A DNA stretch of 62,083 nt from Chromatiales bacterium (GTDB lineage: Bacteria; Pseudomonadota; Gammaproteobacteria; Chromatiales; Chromatiaceae), in NCBI GenBank assembly GCA_030145425.1, contig JAQYVO010000196.1, positions 1-62,083 of the forward strand, given 5' to 3'. Below the pieces are notes generated by a model. It was given only the letters and a program-made list of their open reading frames with translations, ran no database searches and had not been told where the DNA came from. The position numbers were made by a program, and so were the translations under genes. How positions within the stretch are numbered: the stretch's first letter is position 1; every line of letters starts with the position of its first letter. Positions 38,754 to 47,609 of the stretch are shown here, piece after piece.

Positions 38754-39854
38754 CTAGCGTCCTCCCATGCGCACCGGAAGCCGGCGCGCGCCCCAAGTTC
38801 CGGGTGAAGATTCAAAAACCCCCGGGATCTGTGAATTACAGTTACGACAACGGCCCTCCGGAGTGAGATTCCACTCCCCCAGCTGATACCAATCCCTGTC
38901 GATCAGCAGGCAACCACAGCCCGGGCACCAGGTGCTCCCTCCCCTGCTATCGTGCACATTGCCTGTATAGGCGAAGTGAACCCCGTTTTTCAGAGCCAGA
39001 TCCCTGGCCCGGCTTAACGTCTCCGGAGGTGTAGGCGGTATGTCCCGCATCTTCCAGTCAGGGTGGAAAGCCGTAAAGTGCATGGGAACATCCGGGCCCA
39101 GATGTTCCACTACCCAGCATGTCATCTCGTCCAATTCTGTATTCGAATCGTTTTTTCCGGGTATCAGCAGCGTCGTAAGCTCAATCCATACATCGGTATG
39201 CCGCACGAGATAGATCAGGGTGTCGAGCACCGGTTGGAGGTGGGCACCGGTGAGTTTGTGGTAGAAATCGTCACTGAAGGACTTAAGATCAACATTGGCG
39301 GCATCCATGTGGCTGAAAAAAGGCCCCCTCGGCTCCGGAGAGATATAACCCGCCGTTACTGCCACCGTTCTGATTCCCAGATCATGACAGGCCTTTGCCG
39401 TGTCAATGGCGTATTCCAGGAAGATAACGGGATCGTTGTAGGTGAAGGCGACACTCCTGCACCCGAGTTTCGCCGCCGCTTTGGCTATTGCTCCGGGTGA
39501 CGCGGCATCGGCGAGGGTATCCATTTCCCGGGATTTGCTCATATCCCAGTTCTGGCAGAATCTACAGGCCAGATTGCACCCGGCCGTGCCAAAGGAAAAC
39601 ACGGGGGTTCCAGGCAGAAAATGATTGAGCGGCTTCTTTTCTATGGGGTCCACGCAAAATCCACTTGATCTACCGTAGGTTGTGAGTACGATCTCACCCC
39701 CCTCGCAGGCTCTCACAAAGCAAAGCCCCTGCTGGCCCTCCTTCAGCTTGCATTCGCGGGGGCAAAGATCGCACTGGACACGGCCGTCATCCAGCAGATG
39801 CCAATACTCTGTGGGGTGATGTTTAACCCTGGCGTTTCTCATGGCTGCTCCCAT
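38754..39854 (-). CDS. amrS: AmmeMemoRadiSam system radical SAM enzyme AmrS
   Basis: A radical S-adenosylmethionine enzyme of about 366 residues. The [4Fe-4S]/SAM motif is CNLACRFC; the N-terminal CDLCPREC and a C-terminal CPGCGC with CRNC may bind additional metal. It belongs to the AmrS family that co-occurs with AmrA (AMMECR1-like) and AmrB (Memo-like); the reaction catalysed is not known. Start choice is uncertain: ATG 39854 has GAAGAGG upstream, while a GTG at 39905 is also in frame. It is divergent from amrB by about 100 bases. Confidence 0.92.
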   Translation of the reverse strand: MGAAMRNARVKHHPTEYWHLLDDGRVQCDLCPRECKLKEGQQGLCFVRACEGGEIVLTTYGRSSGFCVDPIEKKPLNHFLPGTPVFSFGTAGCNLACRFCQNWDMSKSREMDTLADAASPGAIAKAAAKLGCRSVAFTYNDPVIFLEYAIDTAKACHDLGIRTVAVTAGYISPEPRGPFFSHMDAANVDLKSFSDDFYHKLTGAHLQPVLDTLIYLVRHTDVWIELTTLLIPGKNDSNTELDEMTCWVVEHLGPDVPMHFTAFHPDWKMRDIPPTPPETLSRARDLALKNGVHFAYTGNVHDSRGGSTWCPGCGCLLIDRDWYQLGEWNLTPEGRCRNCNSQIPGVFESSPGTWGARRLPVRMGGR

Positions 39855-39954
39855 CGGTTTGCCTCTTCCCTCTATTATAGATCGGGTCGCCTCTTGATTT
39901 TTCACCTATCCGGTTACATTGTTATAGAGTAGATTGCTAAATGAGGAGCATGTC

Positions 39955-40743
39955 ATGCCCGGAATACGTACCCCCGCGGTCGCAGGTTTCTTCTATCCTG
40001 CCGACGCCGAAGAAGTGGGTGTTCAGGTAAGGCGGTTCATCTCTGATGCCAGGGCCGGCCACACCCCGCCTCCGAAGGCACTCATCGCACCCCATGCAGG
40101 CTATATCTATTCCGGGCCGATAGCCGGCAGCGCCTATGCCCAGCTCGAACAGGTTGCCGATCAAATATCCAGAGTGGTGATACTGGCACCGGCTCACAGG
40201 ATAGCCTTCCGGGGCCTTGCGCTGAGCAGTGCGGATTATTTCAGGACGCCCCTGGGGGATATCGAGGTTGACCAGGCAGCGCTCCAGGATATCGTCGAAC
40301 TGCCCCAGGTACACCTGTTAGATCAGGCTTTCGACAACGAGCACAGCATCGAGGTACATCTGCCATTTCTTCAGGAGACCCTCACATCATTCCGCATCCT
40401 GCCTCTGCTGGTCAGCGATGCGAAAGCGGAAGAAGTCGATGAGGTCCTGGAGCATCTATGGGGCGGAGAGGAGACATTGATACTGGTCAGTTCCGATCTC
40501 AGTCACTATCTGGATTACGAATCCGCAAGAAGCATGGATGCGGAGGCCTCACGGGCCATTGAGGCATTGCGCCCAGAAGGCCTCAACCGCAACCACGCCT
40601 GCGGCAGAACACCCGTCAGCGGACTTCTGCTGGCGGCACGCCGCCATCAACTCACGGCCGCCACCCTGGATCAGCGAAATTCAGGAGATACCGCCGGGCC
40701 CAGGAATCAGGTGGTGGGATATGGAGCCTATGCCTTCTACTAA
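39955..40743 (+). CDS. amrB: AmmeMemoRadiSam system protein B (Memo-like)
   Basis: A 262-residue protein of the Memo family, which has a fold like extradiol dioxygenases with a metal-binding pocket. Conserved segments are TPAVAGFFYPAD, IAPHAGYIYSGPIAGSAYA, NEHSIEVHLPFL and DLSHYLDYESA, which carry the His and Asp expected for the pocket. ATG 39955 has GAGGAG upstream at six bases; an earlier in-frame ATG has no ribosome site. It overlaps amrA by 23 bases, so the two are coupled. Confidence 0.93.
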   Translation: MPGIRTPAVAGFFYPADAEEVGVQVRRFISDARAGHTPPPKALIAPHAGYIYSGPIAGSAYAQLEQVADQISRVVILAPAHRIAFRGLALSSADYFRTPLGDIEVDQAALQDIVELPQVHLLDQAFDNEHSIEVHLPFLQETLTSFRILPLLVSDAKAEEVDEVLEHLWGGEETLILVSSDLSHYLDYESARSMDAEASRAIEALRPEGLNRNHACGRTPVSGLLLAARRHQLTAATLDQRNSGDTAGPRNQVVGYGAYAFY

Positions 40744-41305
40744 AAACCTGCCCCCGGAAGAGAGAGGCACACTCCTGACGCTGGCACGGAACTCCATTCA
40801 ATTCGGACTCGATCGGGGTAGTCAGCTCAGCATTCGGATTGAAGACTATTCTAAGCGGTTGCGTGAAAAACGGGCCTGTTTCGTAACCCTGAACAAGCAC
40901 GGTACCCTGCGGGGCTGCATTGGGCATCTGGAGGCTGTGCAGCCCCTCGTTGCGGATGTCATCGAAAACGCCTATTCAGCTGCCTTCCGCGACCCCAGAT
41001 TTCCGTTGCTCCAGCTATCGGAGCTGGATTCATTGGATATTCACATCTCGGTACTGACGCCCGCCTCCCCCTTTCCATTCACATCGGAAAGAGATCTGGT
41101 GGATAAGCTGCAACCGGGAATCGACGGGCTGATCATTCAAAGTGGTTCCCGCCGCGGAACCTTTCTACCCTCGGTTTGGGAGTCTCTGCCCGAACCCCGG
41201 GAGTTTCTCAGACATCTCAAGCTGAAAGCGGGAATGACTGCCGATTACTGGTCTGACGATATTCTTGCATATCGCTATACCACCGAGTCTTTCTCAACCG
41301 AATAG
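40721..41305 (+). CDS. amrA: AmmeMemoRadiSam system protein A (AMMECR1 domain)
   Basis: A 194-residue AMMECR1-domain protein. The defining LRGCIG motif is in GTLRGCIGHLEAVQPL, followed by AAFRDPRFPLL, DIHISVLTP and RRGTFLPSVWESLPEP. Starts at 40721 or three codons later are both possible; GGTGGG precedes the first. With amrS and amrB it completes the AmmeMemoRadiSam set. The human orthologue family is linked to disease but the molecular function in bacteria is not known. Confidence 0.93.
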   Translation: MEPMPSTKNLPPEERGTLLTLARNSIQFGLDRGSQLSIRIEDYSKRLREKRACFVTLNKHGTLRGCIGHLEAVQPLVADVIENAYSAAFRDPRFPLLQLSELDSLDIHISVLTPASPFPFTSERDLVDKLQPGIDGLIIQSGSRRGTFLPSVWESLPEPREFLRHLKLKAGMTADYWSDDILAYRYTTESFSTE

Positions 41306-41327
41306 TGCCGCCAATACCGGTTTTCTA

Positions 41328-42254
41328 TCAATCAGCATCGTCGGTGACGTGGCATTCCCCAATGGAACCCGGCAGGCATTTCCTACCATCCATCCAGATT
41401 GCGTGTCCAAAGCGGGTCTGATCCAGATTCGCCCCTCCCAGGTTGGCTCCAGTGAGATCCGCAAAACTCAGATCCGCCCCGGAAAGATCCGCATAGGACA
41501 GGTCGGCATTTCTGAGTCCCACACCTTTCATGGACGCCTGACGAAAATCTGCGTAACTGAGATCCGAACCCGTCAGGTTCGCGTACTTCAGATCCGCCCT
41601 GTTGAAACGCGCCCCTGAGAAACGTGCCCCACGGAGAATGGCGTTATTGAGCAAAGCGTCCTGCATATCTGCCGACTCCGCCTGCAGACCGTCAAGAATA
41701 CAGTTTCTCCAGTTTACCTGCGGGGCGGGACTCCGGTAGCACTCGGGATCCGGTATTGCCGGGGGTGCGCCAAGATAGAGACCTGAACCCATGGCGAGCA
41801 GAATACCTAAACCCATGACAAGCAAACCGGACAACGGAAAGCGCCGCTGTCTGCCGATTTCGATCAGATTTGTCTTGACCCGACGGTGCCTTACGACAAC
41901 ATCCGGCTCCTCCCTCCTGCGTTCGCCCTTGCGCCGACTATCGGGCTGCTCTCCGGCAGGTCCTCTGCGATCCTTACCATTGCGTTCATCCTCGCGCATC
42001 CGGGCAGGTATCAGCTCATCGACATTTCCATTTTTCAGGGCCTCCCTGATTTCCGGCGGAAGGACCTCTGGGACCTCCTCAATCCGTCTCCAATCCTGGT
42101 TGTCACTTTTGACCTCGTCCTCCATGGACAGTCTGCCGAGCAGAACAAAACGCCTGATGCTGCCACTGGGGAACGGGCCCTGTGCATGGCCCTTCCGGCG
42201 CGTGAACCAGAGTCGCTGTTTTCCCTCTTCCTTATCTTGCTGGATATCTGCCAT
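41328..42254 (-). CDS. GYF_2-like domain, membrane-anchored pentapeptide-repeat protein
   Basis: A 308-residue protein with an unusual order of parts. Residues about 14-65 (LWFTRRKGHAQGPFPSGSIR, QDWRRIEEVPE) resemble the DUF4339/GYF_2 domain. A charged linker follows, then one helix (FPLSGLLVMGLGILLAMGSG) near 160-180, then a run of A(D/N)LXX pentapeptides (AILRGARFSGARFNRADLKY, NADLSYADLSGADLSFADL) and an ending with DQTRFGHAIWMDGRKCLPG. The helix puts the pentapeptide part outside the cytoplasm, or the reverse. ATG 42254 is preferred to one nine codons earlier. It is convergent with amrA. Function unknown. Confidence 0.85.
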   Translation of the reverse strand: MADIQQDKEEGKQRLWFTRRKGHAQGPFPSGSIRRFVLLGRLSMEDEVKSDNQDWRRIEEVPEVLPPEIREALKNGNVDELIPARMREDERNGKDRRGPAGEQPDSRRKGERRREEPDVVVRHRRVKTNLIEIGRQRRFPLSGLLVMGLGILLAMGSGLYLGAPPAIPDPECYRSPAPQVNWRNCILDGLQAESADMQDALLNNAILRGARFSGARFNRADLKYANLTGSDLSYADFRQASMKGVGLRNADLSYADLSGADLSFADLTGANLGGANLDQTRFGHAIWMDGRKCLPGSIGECHVTDDAD

Positions 42255-42364
42255 CAGTCGTGAATCCGCAGGGTCTTCCACAGGTTATCGACCGACATTG
42301 CTTCGGCCTGAACCTGCAGCGCCGGATACTCTATAATTTCACCAAATAATTAAGAGTCCCCTGC

Positions 42365-43597
42365 ATGTACATAACAGACCTGATCCCCGGCACCGCGCTG
42401 ACCTTCGACAAGGCCAGACCCGGACTGCTGGAAAACCTGAAGTCCGGACAATTGCTTCAAGCCAGGGTGATAAGCACCGAAGGCAAGACCAGCCTGATAC
42501 TGAGGGTGGGAAACACGGACGTGGCTGCAAAAGCGGACATCAGTGTAAGGCCCGGTGAAAAACTGCAGTTGCAGGTACTCAGGGTATCAAACCCCCTGGA
42601 ACTCCTGGTATTGGGCCGGGCCAGGAAAGAGGATGCCCAGATTCGCGCAATGCGCAGCGCGCTGCCCAGGCAGCATCCTGTGTCCCGCCTCCTGAATCAC
42701 CTGTCGGGTTCGGCCCCCAAGACCGGCAGTTCTGCTGCCCCGCCTGCAGAAGCCGGCATCAGACTTTTTCCAGCCGGATCGGCAGGAGCGGTGGTTCGGG
42801 GAGACATTCAGAACGCCATATTGAAGATATCCCCGGGCACCTCAGACAAAATTCTGCAGCAAGTCACTCGTATCCTGGGCAATGCACACTCAGGCGCCGA
42901 GCCCTTGACGGCGGCCCGTATAAAACAAGCTTTCCTGGATTCAGGGCTGTTTCTCGAGTCGAATCTGGTGTCGGGGAATGCGGTCGGAACAGACCTCAAA
43001 GCGAGCCTGGTGCGGCTGCTGTTCCAGCTCCGTCCCCTGCTACAGCCACCTCAATCAGGGGGCCGGCAGATAGATCGACATGCCCACGCCGATCAGCAAC
43101 CGGCAAACCCGCTGCCTGCGAACATCGGTCGTATGCTTTTGGAGTTGCTCGCTCAGACCGAGGGTGCCTTGTCCAGAACCCTGCTGCATCAACTGGCATC
43201 CCTTCCCAGGGAGGACACCACTCAGCAGCTCTGGCAGTTTGAATTGCCCATCCGCCACCAGGAGGGTACGCATGATCTGTTCGTCAGGTTCAGCAGGGAG
43301 TACAAATCCGGGGAAGATAAGGGAGAACCCCGCTGGTCTGTTCGTTTGGAGTTCAATTTTCCCAACATGGGACCTGTGGCCACCCGGCTCACATTGCAGG
43401 ATGACACCATCTCAGGCCACTTTACCGCCCAGCACCTCGAAAGTGCGCAAAAACTGGATCGGGCGATGCCTGTTCTCACCCAGGCTTTTCTCCGGGCAGG
43501 CCTGAAACCCGGTTCAATGACCGCATGCCAGGGAGAGGTCATTCGGGAAGATCAACCTGTGCGCTTCCCCAAACCGCTGCTGGATGAAAAAGCATGA
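42365..43597 (+). CDS. fliK: Flagellar hook-length control protein FliK-like
   Basis: A 410-residue protein with the C-terminal Flg_hook-type domain (RWSVRLEFNFPNMGPVATRL, DTISGHFTAQHLE, RAGLKPGSMT) characteristic of FliK, which measures hook length and switches export specificity. The N-terminal half (LIPGTALTFDKARPG, LLQARVISTEGKTSLI, GEKLQLQVLRVSNP) has a beta-rich look and no export-substrate-like Ser/Thr run, so it may be an atypical FliK. It runs on the plus strand and overlaps the FlhB-tail gene by 4 bases, while the main flagellar operon runs towards it. Confidence 0.82.
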   Translation: MYITDLIPGTALTFDKARPGLLENLKSGQLLQARVISTEGKTSLILRVGNTDVAAKADISVRPGEKLQLQVLRVSNPLELLVLGRARKEDAQIRAMRSALPRQHPVSRLLNHLSGSAPKTGSSAAPPAEAGIRLFPAGSAGAVVRGDIQNAILKISPGTSDKILQQVTRILGNAHSGAEPLTAARIKQAFLDSGLFLESNLVSGNAVGTDLKASLVRLLFQLRPLLQPPQSGGRQIDRHAHADQQPANPLPANIGRMLLELLAQTEGALSRTLLHQLASLPREDTTQQLWQFELPIRHQEGTHDLFVRFSREYKSGEDKGEPRWSVRLEFNFPNMGPVATRLTLQDDTISGHFTAQHLESAQKLDRAMPVLTQAFLRAGLKPGSMTACQGEVIREDQPVRFPKPLLDEKA

Positions 43598-43890
43598 ATG
43601 ATCTTCCCCGTCAAACGCCCGAACTGGCCGTCGCTCTCCTTTACGATGGTGAAAATGCGCCACGTATCACGGCCAAAGGTAAAGGCGCATTGGCCAAAAA
43701 GCTCCTGGAACAGGCCAGAAAACATCAGGTCCCGCTGGAGGAAGACCCGGAACTGGCAGCCATACTGTCCCAGATCCCCCTGGGCGATGAGATACCAGAA
43801 TCGCTCTATCGGGCCATCGCGGAAGTGATCGCCTTCGCCTATCTGGTTTCGGGGAAGCGGCCGCCTGGATTCACCGAGCCCGGCGAATAG
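43594..43890 (+). CDS. FlhB C-terminal-domain homologue (FhlB/YlqH type)
   Basis: A 98-residue soluble protein equal to the cytoplasmic tail of FlhB without membrane helices: AVALLYDGENAPRITAKGKG, ARKHQVPLEEDPELAAIL, LGDEIPESLYRAIAEVIAFAYLVSG. The autocleavage NPTH motif of true FlhB is absent. Such proteins accompany FliK-like genes and may substitute for or compete with the FlhB tail during substrate switching. The ATG overlaps the fliK stop (ATGA), so the two are coupled. Confidence 0.88.
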   Translation: MNDLPRQTPELAVALLYDGENAPRITAKGKGALAKKLLEQARKHQVPLEEDPELAAILSQIPLGDEIPESLYRAIAEVIAFAYLVSGKRPPGFTEPGE

Positions 43891-43894
43891 GCGC

Positions 43895-44329
43895 CTAATT
43901 TTTACTGCGCCACTGATTGTGTTCGTCGGTCGCCTGCTGTTCCCGGCTGTCCTCGACCTTGTTCTCAGCCTTGCGAAAACGATCCATCACCTTACCCAGG
44001 GCCTGCGTCCGTATATGTTTCTCCTGCCATGCGTCCTTTTTACCGGTGCACTCCCGGCGGCTCATCTGCAGGACTTTCTCCTGATCCGTGATCGCGGTTT
44101 CCAGTTTCATGAGGAAGGCACGATACTCCTGCATCTGGGGGGCTGAAAGCCCTTCCCGGGAAGCATTCCTGAAGCGCTCCAGATACTCGCAGTGATACTG
44201 TTTCAGCTCTTCGAGCCTGCCGGTGTGCTCCCGCATCTTGCGCTGGGACTCGCCCAGCGCCCGTGCGGCCTTGTTTTCCCGCGACTCCGCAACCCGGTGT
44301 ACCGGTTTAAATCTCTTGGAAGGTACCAT
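43895..44329 (-). CDS. fliJ: Flagellar export protein FliJ
   Basis: A 144-residue, highly charged, predicted coiled-coil protein (MREHTGRLEELKQYHCEYLERF, then LMKLETAITDQEKVLQ) as expected for FliJ, the chaperone-like stalk of the FliI ATPase. The position immediately after fliI is diagnostic, since FliJ sequence conservation is weak. It converges with the FlhB-tail gene, with stops only 4 bases apart. Confidence 0.85.
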   Translation of the reverse strand: MVPSKRFKPVHRVAESRENKAARALGESQRKMREHTGRLEELKQYHCEYLERFRNASREGLSAPQMQEYRAFLMKLETAITDQEKVLQMSRRECTGKKDAWQEKHIRTQALGKVMDRFRKAENKVEDSREQQATDEHNQWRSKN

Positions 44330-44356
44330 GCCTGTCGCCTTTTAATTGGTATTGAA

Positions 44357-45724
44357 TTAATCCTGTTCCGCCATCGTCGGTGGAAACAATTCCCGCAGAT
44401 CCGAGAGACTTTGTTCCAGAGACTGTGGTGTATTCATATCCTGCCGAAGAAACCCCTCCATTGCGGGCATCGCCTCTATGGAGGCATCGATACGCTCGTC
44501 GGATCCCTTTTCGTACGCCCCCACACTGATCAGATCTCGATTCCGCATGTAGGTGCTGTAAAGATGCTTAAGGGCCCGGGCAGAATTCTGATGCTCATCG
44601 TCGGTGATATCGTTCATGGCCCGACTTATCGAAGCCTCGATATCGATAGCGGGATAGTGCCCCATTTCTGCCAGTTGTCTGGACAGTACGATGTGTCCAT
44701 CCAGTATCGCTCTTGCCGCATCCGCGATAGGGTCGTTCTGGTCATCCCCTTCGGTTAGAACCGTATAGAAGGCCGTAATGGAGCCTCCTCCTTTTTCACC
44801 ATTGCCTGCCCGTTCCACCAGTTGCGGCAGTTTGGCGAATACCGACGGTGGGTAACCTTTCGTTGCGGGAGGTTCGTGAATCGCCAGGGCGATCTCCCGC
44901 TGTGATTGGGCGAAACGAGTCAGTGAATCCATCAGCAGCAGGACTTGCTTACCCTGCTCTCTGAAGTGCTCGGCAATGCTGGTGGCCAGCATTGCGCCGT
45001 GCATCCTGCGCAGCGGTGGATTGTCTGCCGGTACGGCAACCACCACCGCTCTGGAAAGACCCTCCTCACCGAGAATGTTCTCCACGAATTCTTTCACCTC
45101 GCGGCCACGTTCCCCGATCAGCCCAACAACCGTGACATCGGCATTGGTGTAGCGGGTCATCATCCCCAGCAGCACGCTCTTTCCCACACCCGAACCAGCG
45201 AAGAGCCCAAGGCGCTGCCCGCGTCCCACGCTTAACAGGGCGTTGATGGCCCTCACCCCCACATCCAGCGGCTTCCGGATAGGGGCGCGTTTCATGGGAT
45301 TGTAGGATTTTCCTGTCAGGGGACGTCGCTCGATCATGTGAATCGGCCCTTTTCCATCGAGGGGCCTGCCAGCTCCGTCGATCACCCGGCCAAGCAGATG
45401 CTCGCCCACCGGTGCCTCACACACCTTGCCGGTGGGAATGACCCTGGCATCCTGCTCCAGGCCGCGGATATCCCCGGTCGGCATGAGATAAAGGCTCTCC
45501 CCGGAAAAACCGACAACTTCGGCCTCTATTTTCTCACCGGTGGCATTAACCACATCGCACTGCCCGCCGATGGCTGCCCTGCACCCCACAGCCTCCAGTG
45601 TCAGACCCACCATACGGGTCAACTTGCCCTCGACCACCAGACCGCGATTTTCGGTGACGCGTTGTTGAGCCTGGGAGAGCCGTTCTTTCCAAATATGGCT
45701 TCGATCTGTGTTTGGCAAGGGCAT
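44357..45724 (-). CDS. fliI: Flagellum-specific ATPase FliI
   Basis: A 455-residue F1-beta-like ATPase that drives flagellar type III export. Walker A is [14 protein letters not shown], Walker B is [18 protein letters not shown], and the signature [19 protein letters not shown] is present, with [17 protein letters not shown] after it. Full length. It is separated from fliH by an unusual 213-base spacer holding repeated motifs; in most relatives fliH and fliI are adjacent or overlap. Confidence 0.96.
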   Translation of the reverse strand: MPLPNTDRSHIWKERLSQAQQRVTENRGLVVEGKLTRMVGLTLEAVGCRAAIGGQCDVVNATGEKIEAEVVGFSGESLYLMPTGDIRGLEQDARVIPTGKVCEAPVGEHLLGRVIDGAGRPLDGKGPIHMIERRPLTGKSYNPMKRAPIRKPLDVGVRAINALLSVGRGQRLGLFAGSGVGKSVLLGMMTRYTNADVTVVGLIGERGREVKEFVENILGEEGLSRAVVVAVPADNPPLRRMHGAMLATSIAEHFREQGKQVLLLMDSLTRFAQSQREIALAIHEPPATKGYPPSVFAKLPQLVERAGNGEKGGGSITAFYTVLTEGDDQNDPIADAARAILDGHIVLSRQLAEMGHYPAIDIEASISRAMNDITDDEHQNSARALKHLYSTYMRNRDLISVGAYEKGSDERIDASIEAMPAMEGFLRQDMNTPQSLEQSLSDLRELFPPTMAEQD

Positions 45725-45731
45725 AGTTTTA

Positions 45732-45925
45732 AGTAACTAGTAACTAGTGAATAAGAAAGAATCTATCTTCGAAATTTGTTGATCAACATTCGCATCCAGC
45801 AGTCCATCCTCTTTTCCAGTTACTGGTAATCAGTAAAGAACAAAGATTTAAAGATGTGACCCGGTATGATGTTTGTTGGTATCCCGTAACTCACAGTTTC
45901 TTCTAGTAACCAGTTACTAGAAACT
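45732..45925. repeat. Cluster of CTAGTAAC/GTTACTAG motifs between fliH and fliI
   Basis: Within the 213-base spacer three blocks share the same short palindromic motif: 45732-45753 (AGTAACTAGTAACTAGTG), 45816-45838 (CCAGTTACTGGTAATCAG) and 45903-45925 (CTAGTAACCAGTTACTAG). The spacer is AT-rich compared with its coding neighbours and has no open frame of note. Confidence 0.75.
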
Positions 45926-45937
45926 ATCAACTCTCTT

Positions 45938-46648
45938 CTAACTTTCATCCCCATCCAAATCGCGCTCACCACCAAGCAGCGGTGCAATCAGCGTGGCCAG
46001 ACGCGACTCCAACGTGGCATCCACCTGGGATGTCTCCGTTGAAATTCTGCAGCCGCCACGGGCGAGAACCGGATCCTCGATAATCCGCCACCCGAGTTCG
46101 CTGTCGCTCAGTTCGTAGGTCTCCCTCACCAGGGACGCATCCTCCGGATGCAGAATCAAGCTGATATTTCGGGAAGAGACAGGCAGGATGGACATCGCCT
46201 CTCTCACCACGCCGATGATCTGACCGGGATCGTTCCGGACTTCCCGGCGCACCAGTTGACGAACCATGGAGATCACGAGCTCTACAAGCTCCGACTCCAC
46301 CTGATCGTCGAGCTGTTGAAAAGGGGTCTCAAGGGAAGCAAGCAGTTTGTCGAGTTGCGCGCCCTTCTCTTCCAGGCTTTCCCGCCCTGCGACCAGACCC
46401 TCTTTGTGTCCGAACTCGAACCCCTCTTTTCTCCCCTTCTCGAAGCCTTCCTTGTATGCCTGCTCCTGCAGTTTCTGGAGTTTATCCGCGGTCAGCAGGC
46501 TGCCGCCATGGCCCATGTCCTGAACACCATCCGGCAGCGTCGACATCTCGGGCGGACGCCATGTCTGCGCCTGCGCCGGAGTGCCCCCGTTGAGGACTTT
46601 AGACGTACTCTTCCCCACCTGCGCCTCCAAGCTGGATTTCGCCGGCAT
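45938..46648 (-). CDS. fliH: Flagellar assembly protein FliH
   Basis: A 236-residue FliH, the regulator that binds FliI and docks it to the export gate. An extended N-terminus leads into a helical, glycine-containing stretch (EGFEKGRKEGFEFGHKEGLV) typical of FliH, then the conserved C-terminal domain (VELVISMVRQLVRREV, GGCRISTETSQVDATLESRL). Start 46648 is chosen over an in-frame ATG at 46702 because the upstream part only mirrors fliG in another frame. It overlaps fliG by 50 bases. Confidence 0.9.
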   Translation of the reverse strand: MPAKSSLEAQVGKSTSKVLNGGTPAQAQTWRPPEMSTLPDGVQDMGHGGSLLTADKLQKLQEQAYKEGFEKGRKEGFEFGHKEGLVAGRESLEEKGAQLDKLLASLETPFQQLDDQVESELVELVISMVRQLVRREVRNDPGQIIGVVREAMSILPVSSRNISLILHPEDASLVRETYELSDSELGWRIIEDPVLARGGCRISTETSQVDATLESRLATLIAPLLGGERDLDGDES

Positions 46649-47609
46649 CGGAAAGACGCCGCGCCACTGTAAGTATCTCCTTCTGTGCGGCCTCCACATC
46701 ACTCAGGCGCACCGGCGCACCGGCTTCCAGGTCATCCCTCAACATCTCCGCGGCCCGCTTGGACATGTTCCTGAATATCTTTTCCTTCAATCCCTCTTCG
46801 GAACCACGCAGCGCCAACAGCAGCTGATCGGATGCCACTTCGCGCAGCAGTGTTTGAATGCCCCGGTCATCCACATCAATCAGATTATCGAAGACGAACA
46901 TGTTGTCCTGGATCTCCTGCGCCAGTTCCTGATCCGTTGAGTTGACCTGCTCCATCACGCTGTTTTCGATGGCCCCCTCCACAAGATTGAGGATATTCGC
47001 AGCCGTCTTAACGCCTCCCAGGGAAGAGGATTTGACGTTGGTGGCGCCCACGAACTGTTTCTCCAGGATCTGATCCAGTTCCTGGAGCGCCGCGGGCTGT
47101 ATGCCGTCGAGTGTCGCAATGCGCATGACGATATCCGGTCTCGCCCGCTCCGGGAACTCTGCCAGCACCTCCGCGGCCTGTTCGGGTTCAAGAAAAGAGA
47201 GCACGATGGCAATGATCTGGGGATGCTCCAGACGAATCACTTCGGCGATGGAGCGCGAGTCCATCCACTTGAGCTGCTCGAGGCCCTTGCTGTTGCGTCC
47301 CAGCAGAATCCGGTCAATAACGCCGTCGGCTTTGTCGGCACCCAGGGCCCCAGTGATAACGCTGCGAATGTACTCATCGGAGTCAATGCCCAGCGAAGTC
47401 TGGCCGCGCAGCGTCTGAACAAAGGAACGCATGACCGATTCCATCTGTTCGGTGCTTACGTTGTGCATGGATGCCATTGCAAGACCGAGATCCTGCACCT
47501 CCTTTGGCCCCATGTGCGAGAGAATGGTGGCTGCATCCTTTTCGCCCAGCGCGAGCAGCAGGATCGCGGCGCGATCCGCGCCCCTCATTTCGGCGACGCT
47601 ATCCGACAT
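46599..47609 (-). CDS. fliG: Flagellar motor switch protein FliG
   Basis: A 336-residue rotor protein with N-terminal FliF-binding, middle and C-terminal torque-generating domains. GADRAAILLLALGEKDAATI opens it, LEHPQIIAIVLSFLEPEQAAEVL carries the EHPQ motif of the middle domain, and MFVFDNLIDVDDRGIQTLLREV with charged residues for stator interaction lies in the C-terminal domain. It overlaps fliF by 11 bases and fliH by 50, all in the same operon. Confidence 0.97.
   Translation of the reverse strand: MSDSVAEMRGADRAAILLLALGEKDAATILSHMGPKEVQDLGLAMASMHNVSTEQMESVMRSFVQTLRGQTSLGIDSDEYIRSVITGALGADKADGVIDRILLGRNSKGLEQLKWMDSRSIAEVIRLEHPQIIAIVLSFLEPEQAAEVLAEFPERARPDIVMRIATLDGIQPAALQELDQILEKQFVGATNVKSSSLGGVKTAANILNLVEGAIENSVMEQVNSTDQELAQEIQDNMFVFDNLIDVDDRGIQTLLREVASDQLLLALRGSEEGLKEKIFRNMSKRAAEMLRDDLEAGAPVRLSDVEAAQKEILTVARRLSDAGEIQLGGAGGEEYV

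Noticed and set aside
45725-45937. The repeated GTTACTAG motifs considered as a CRISPR array
   Set aside because: Only three irregular blocks, no constant repeat length or unique equal spacers, and no cas genes nearby.
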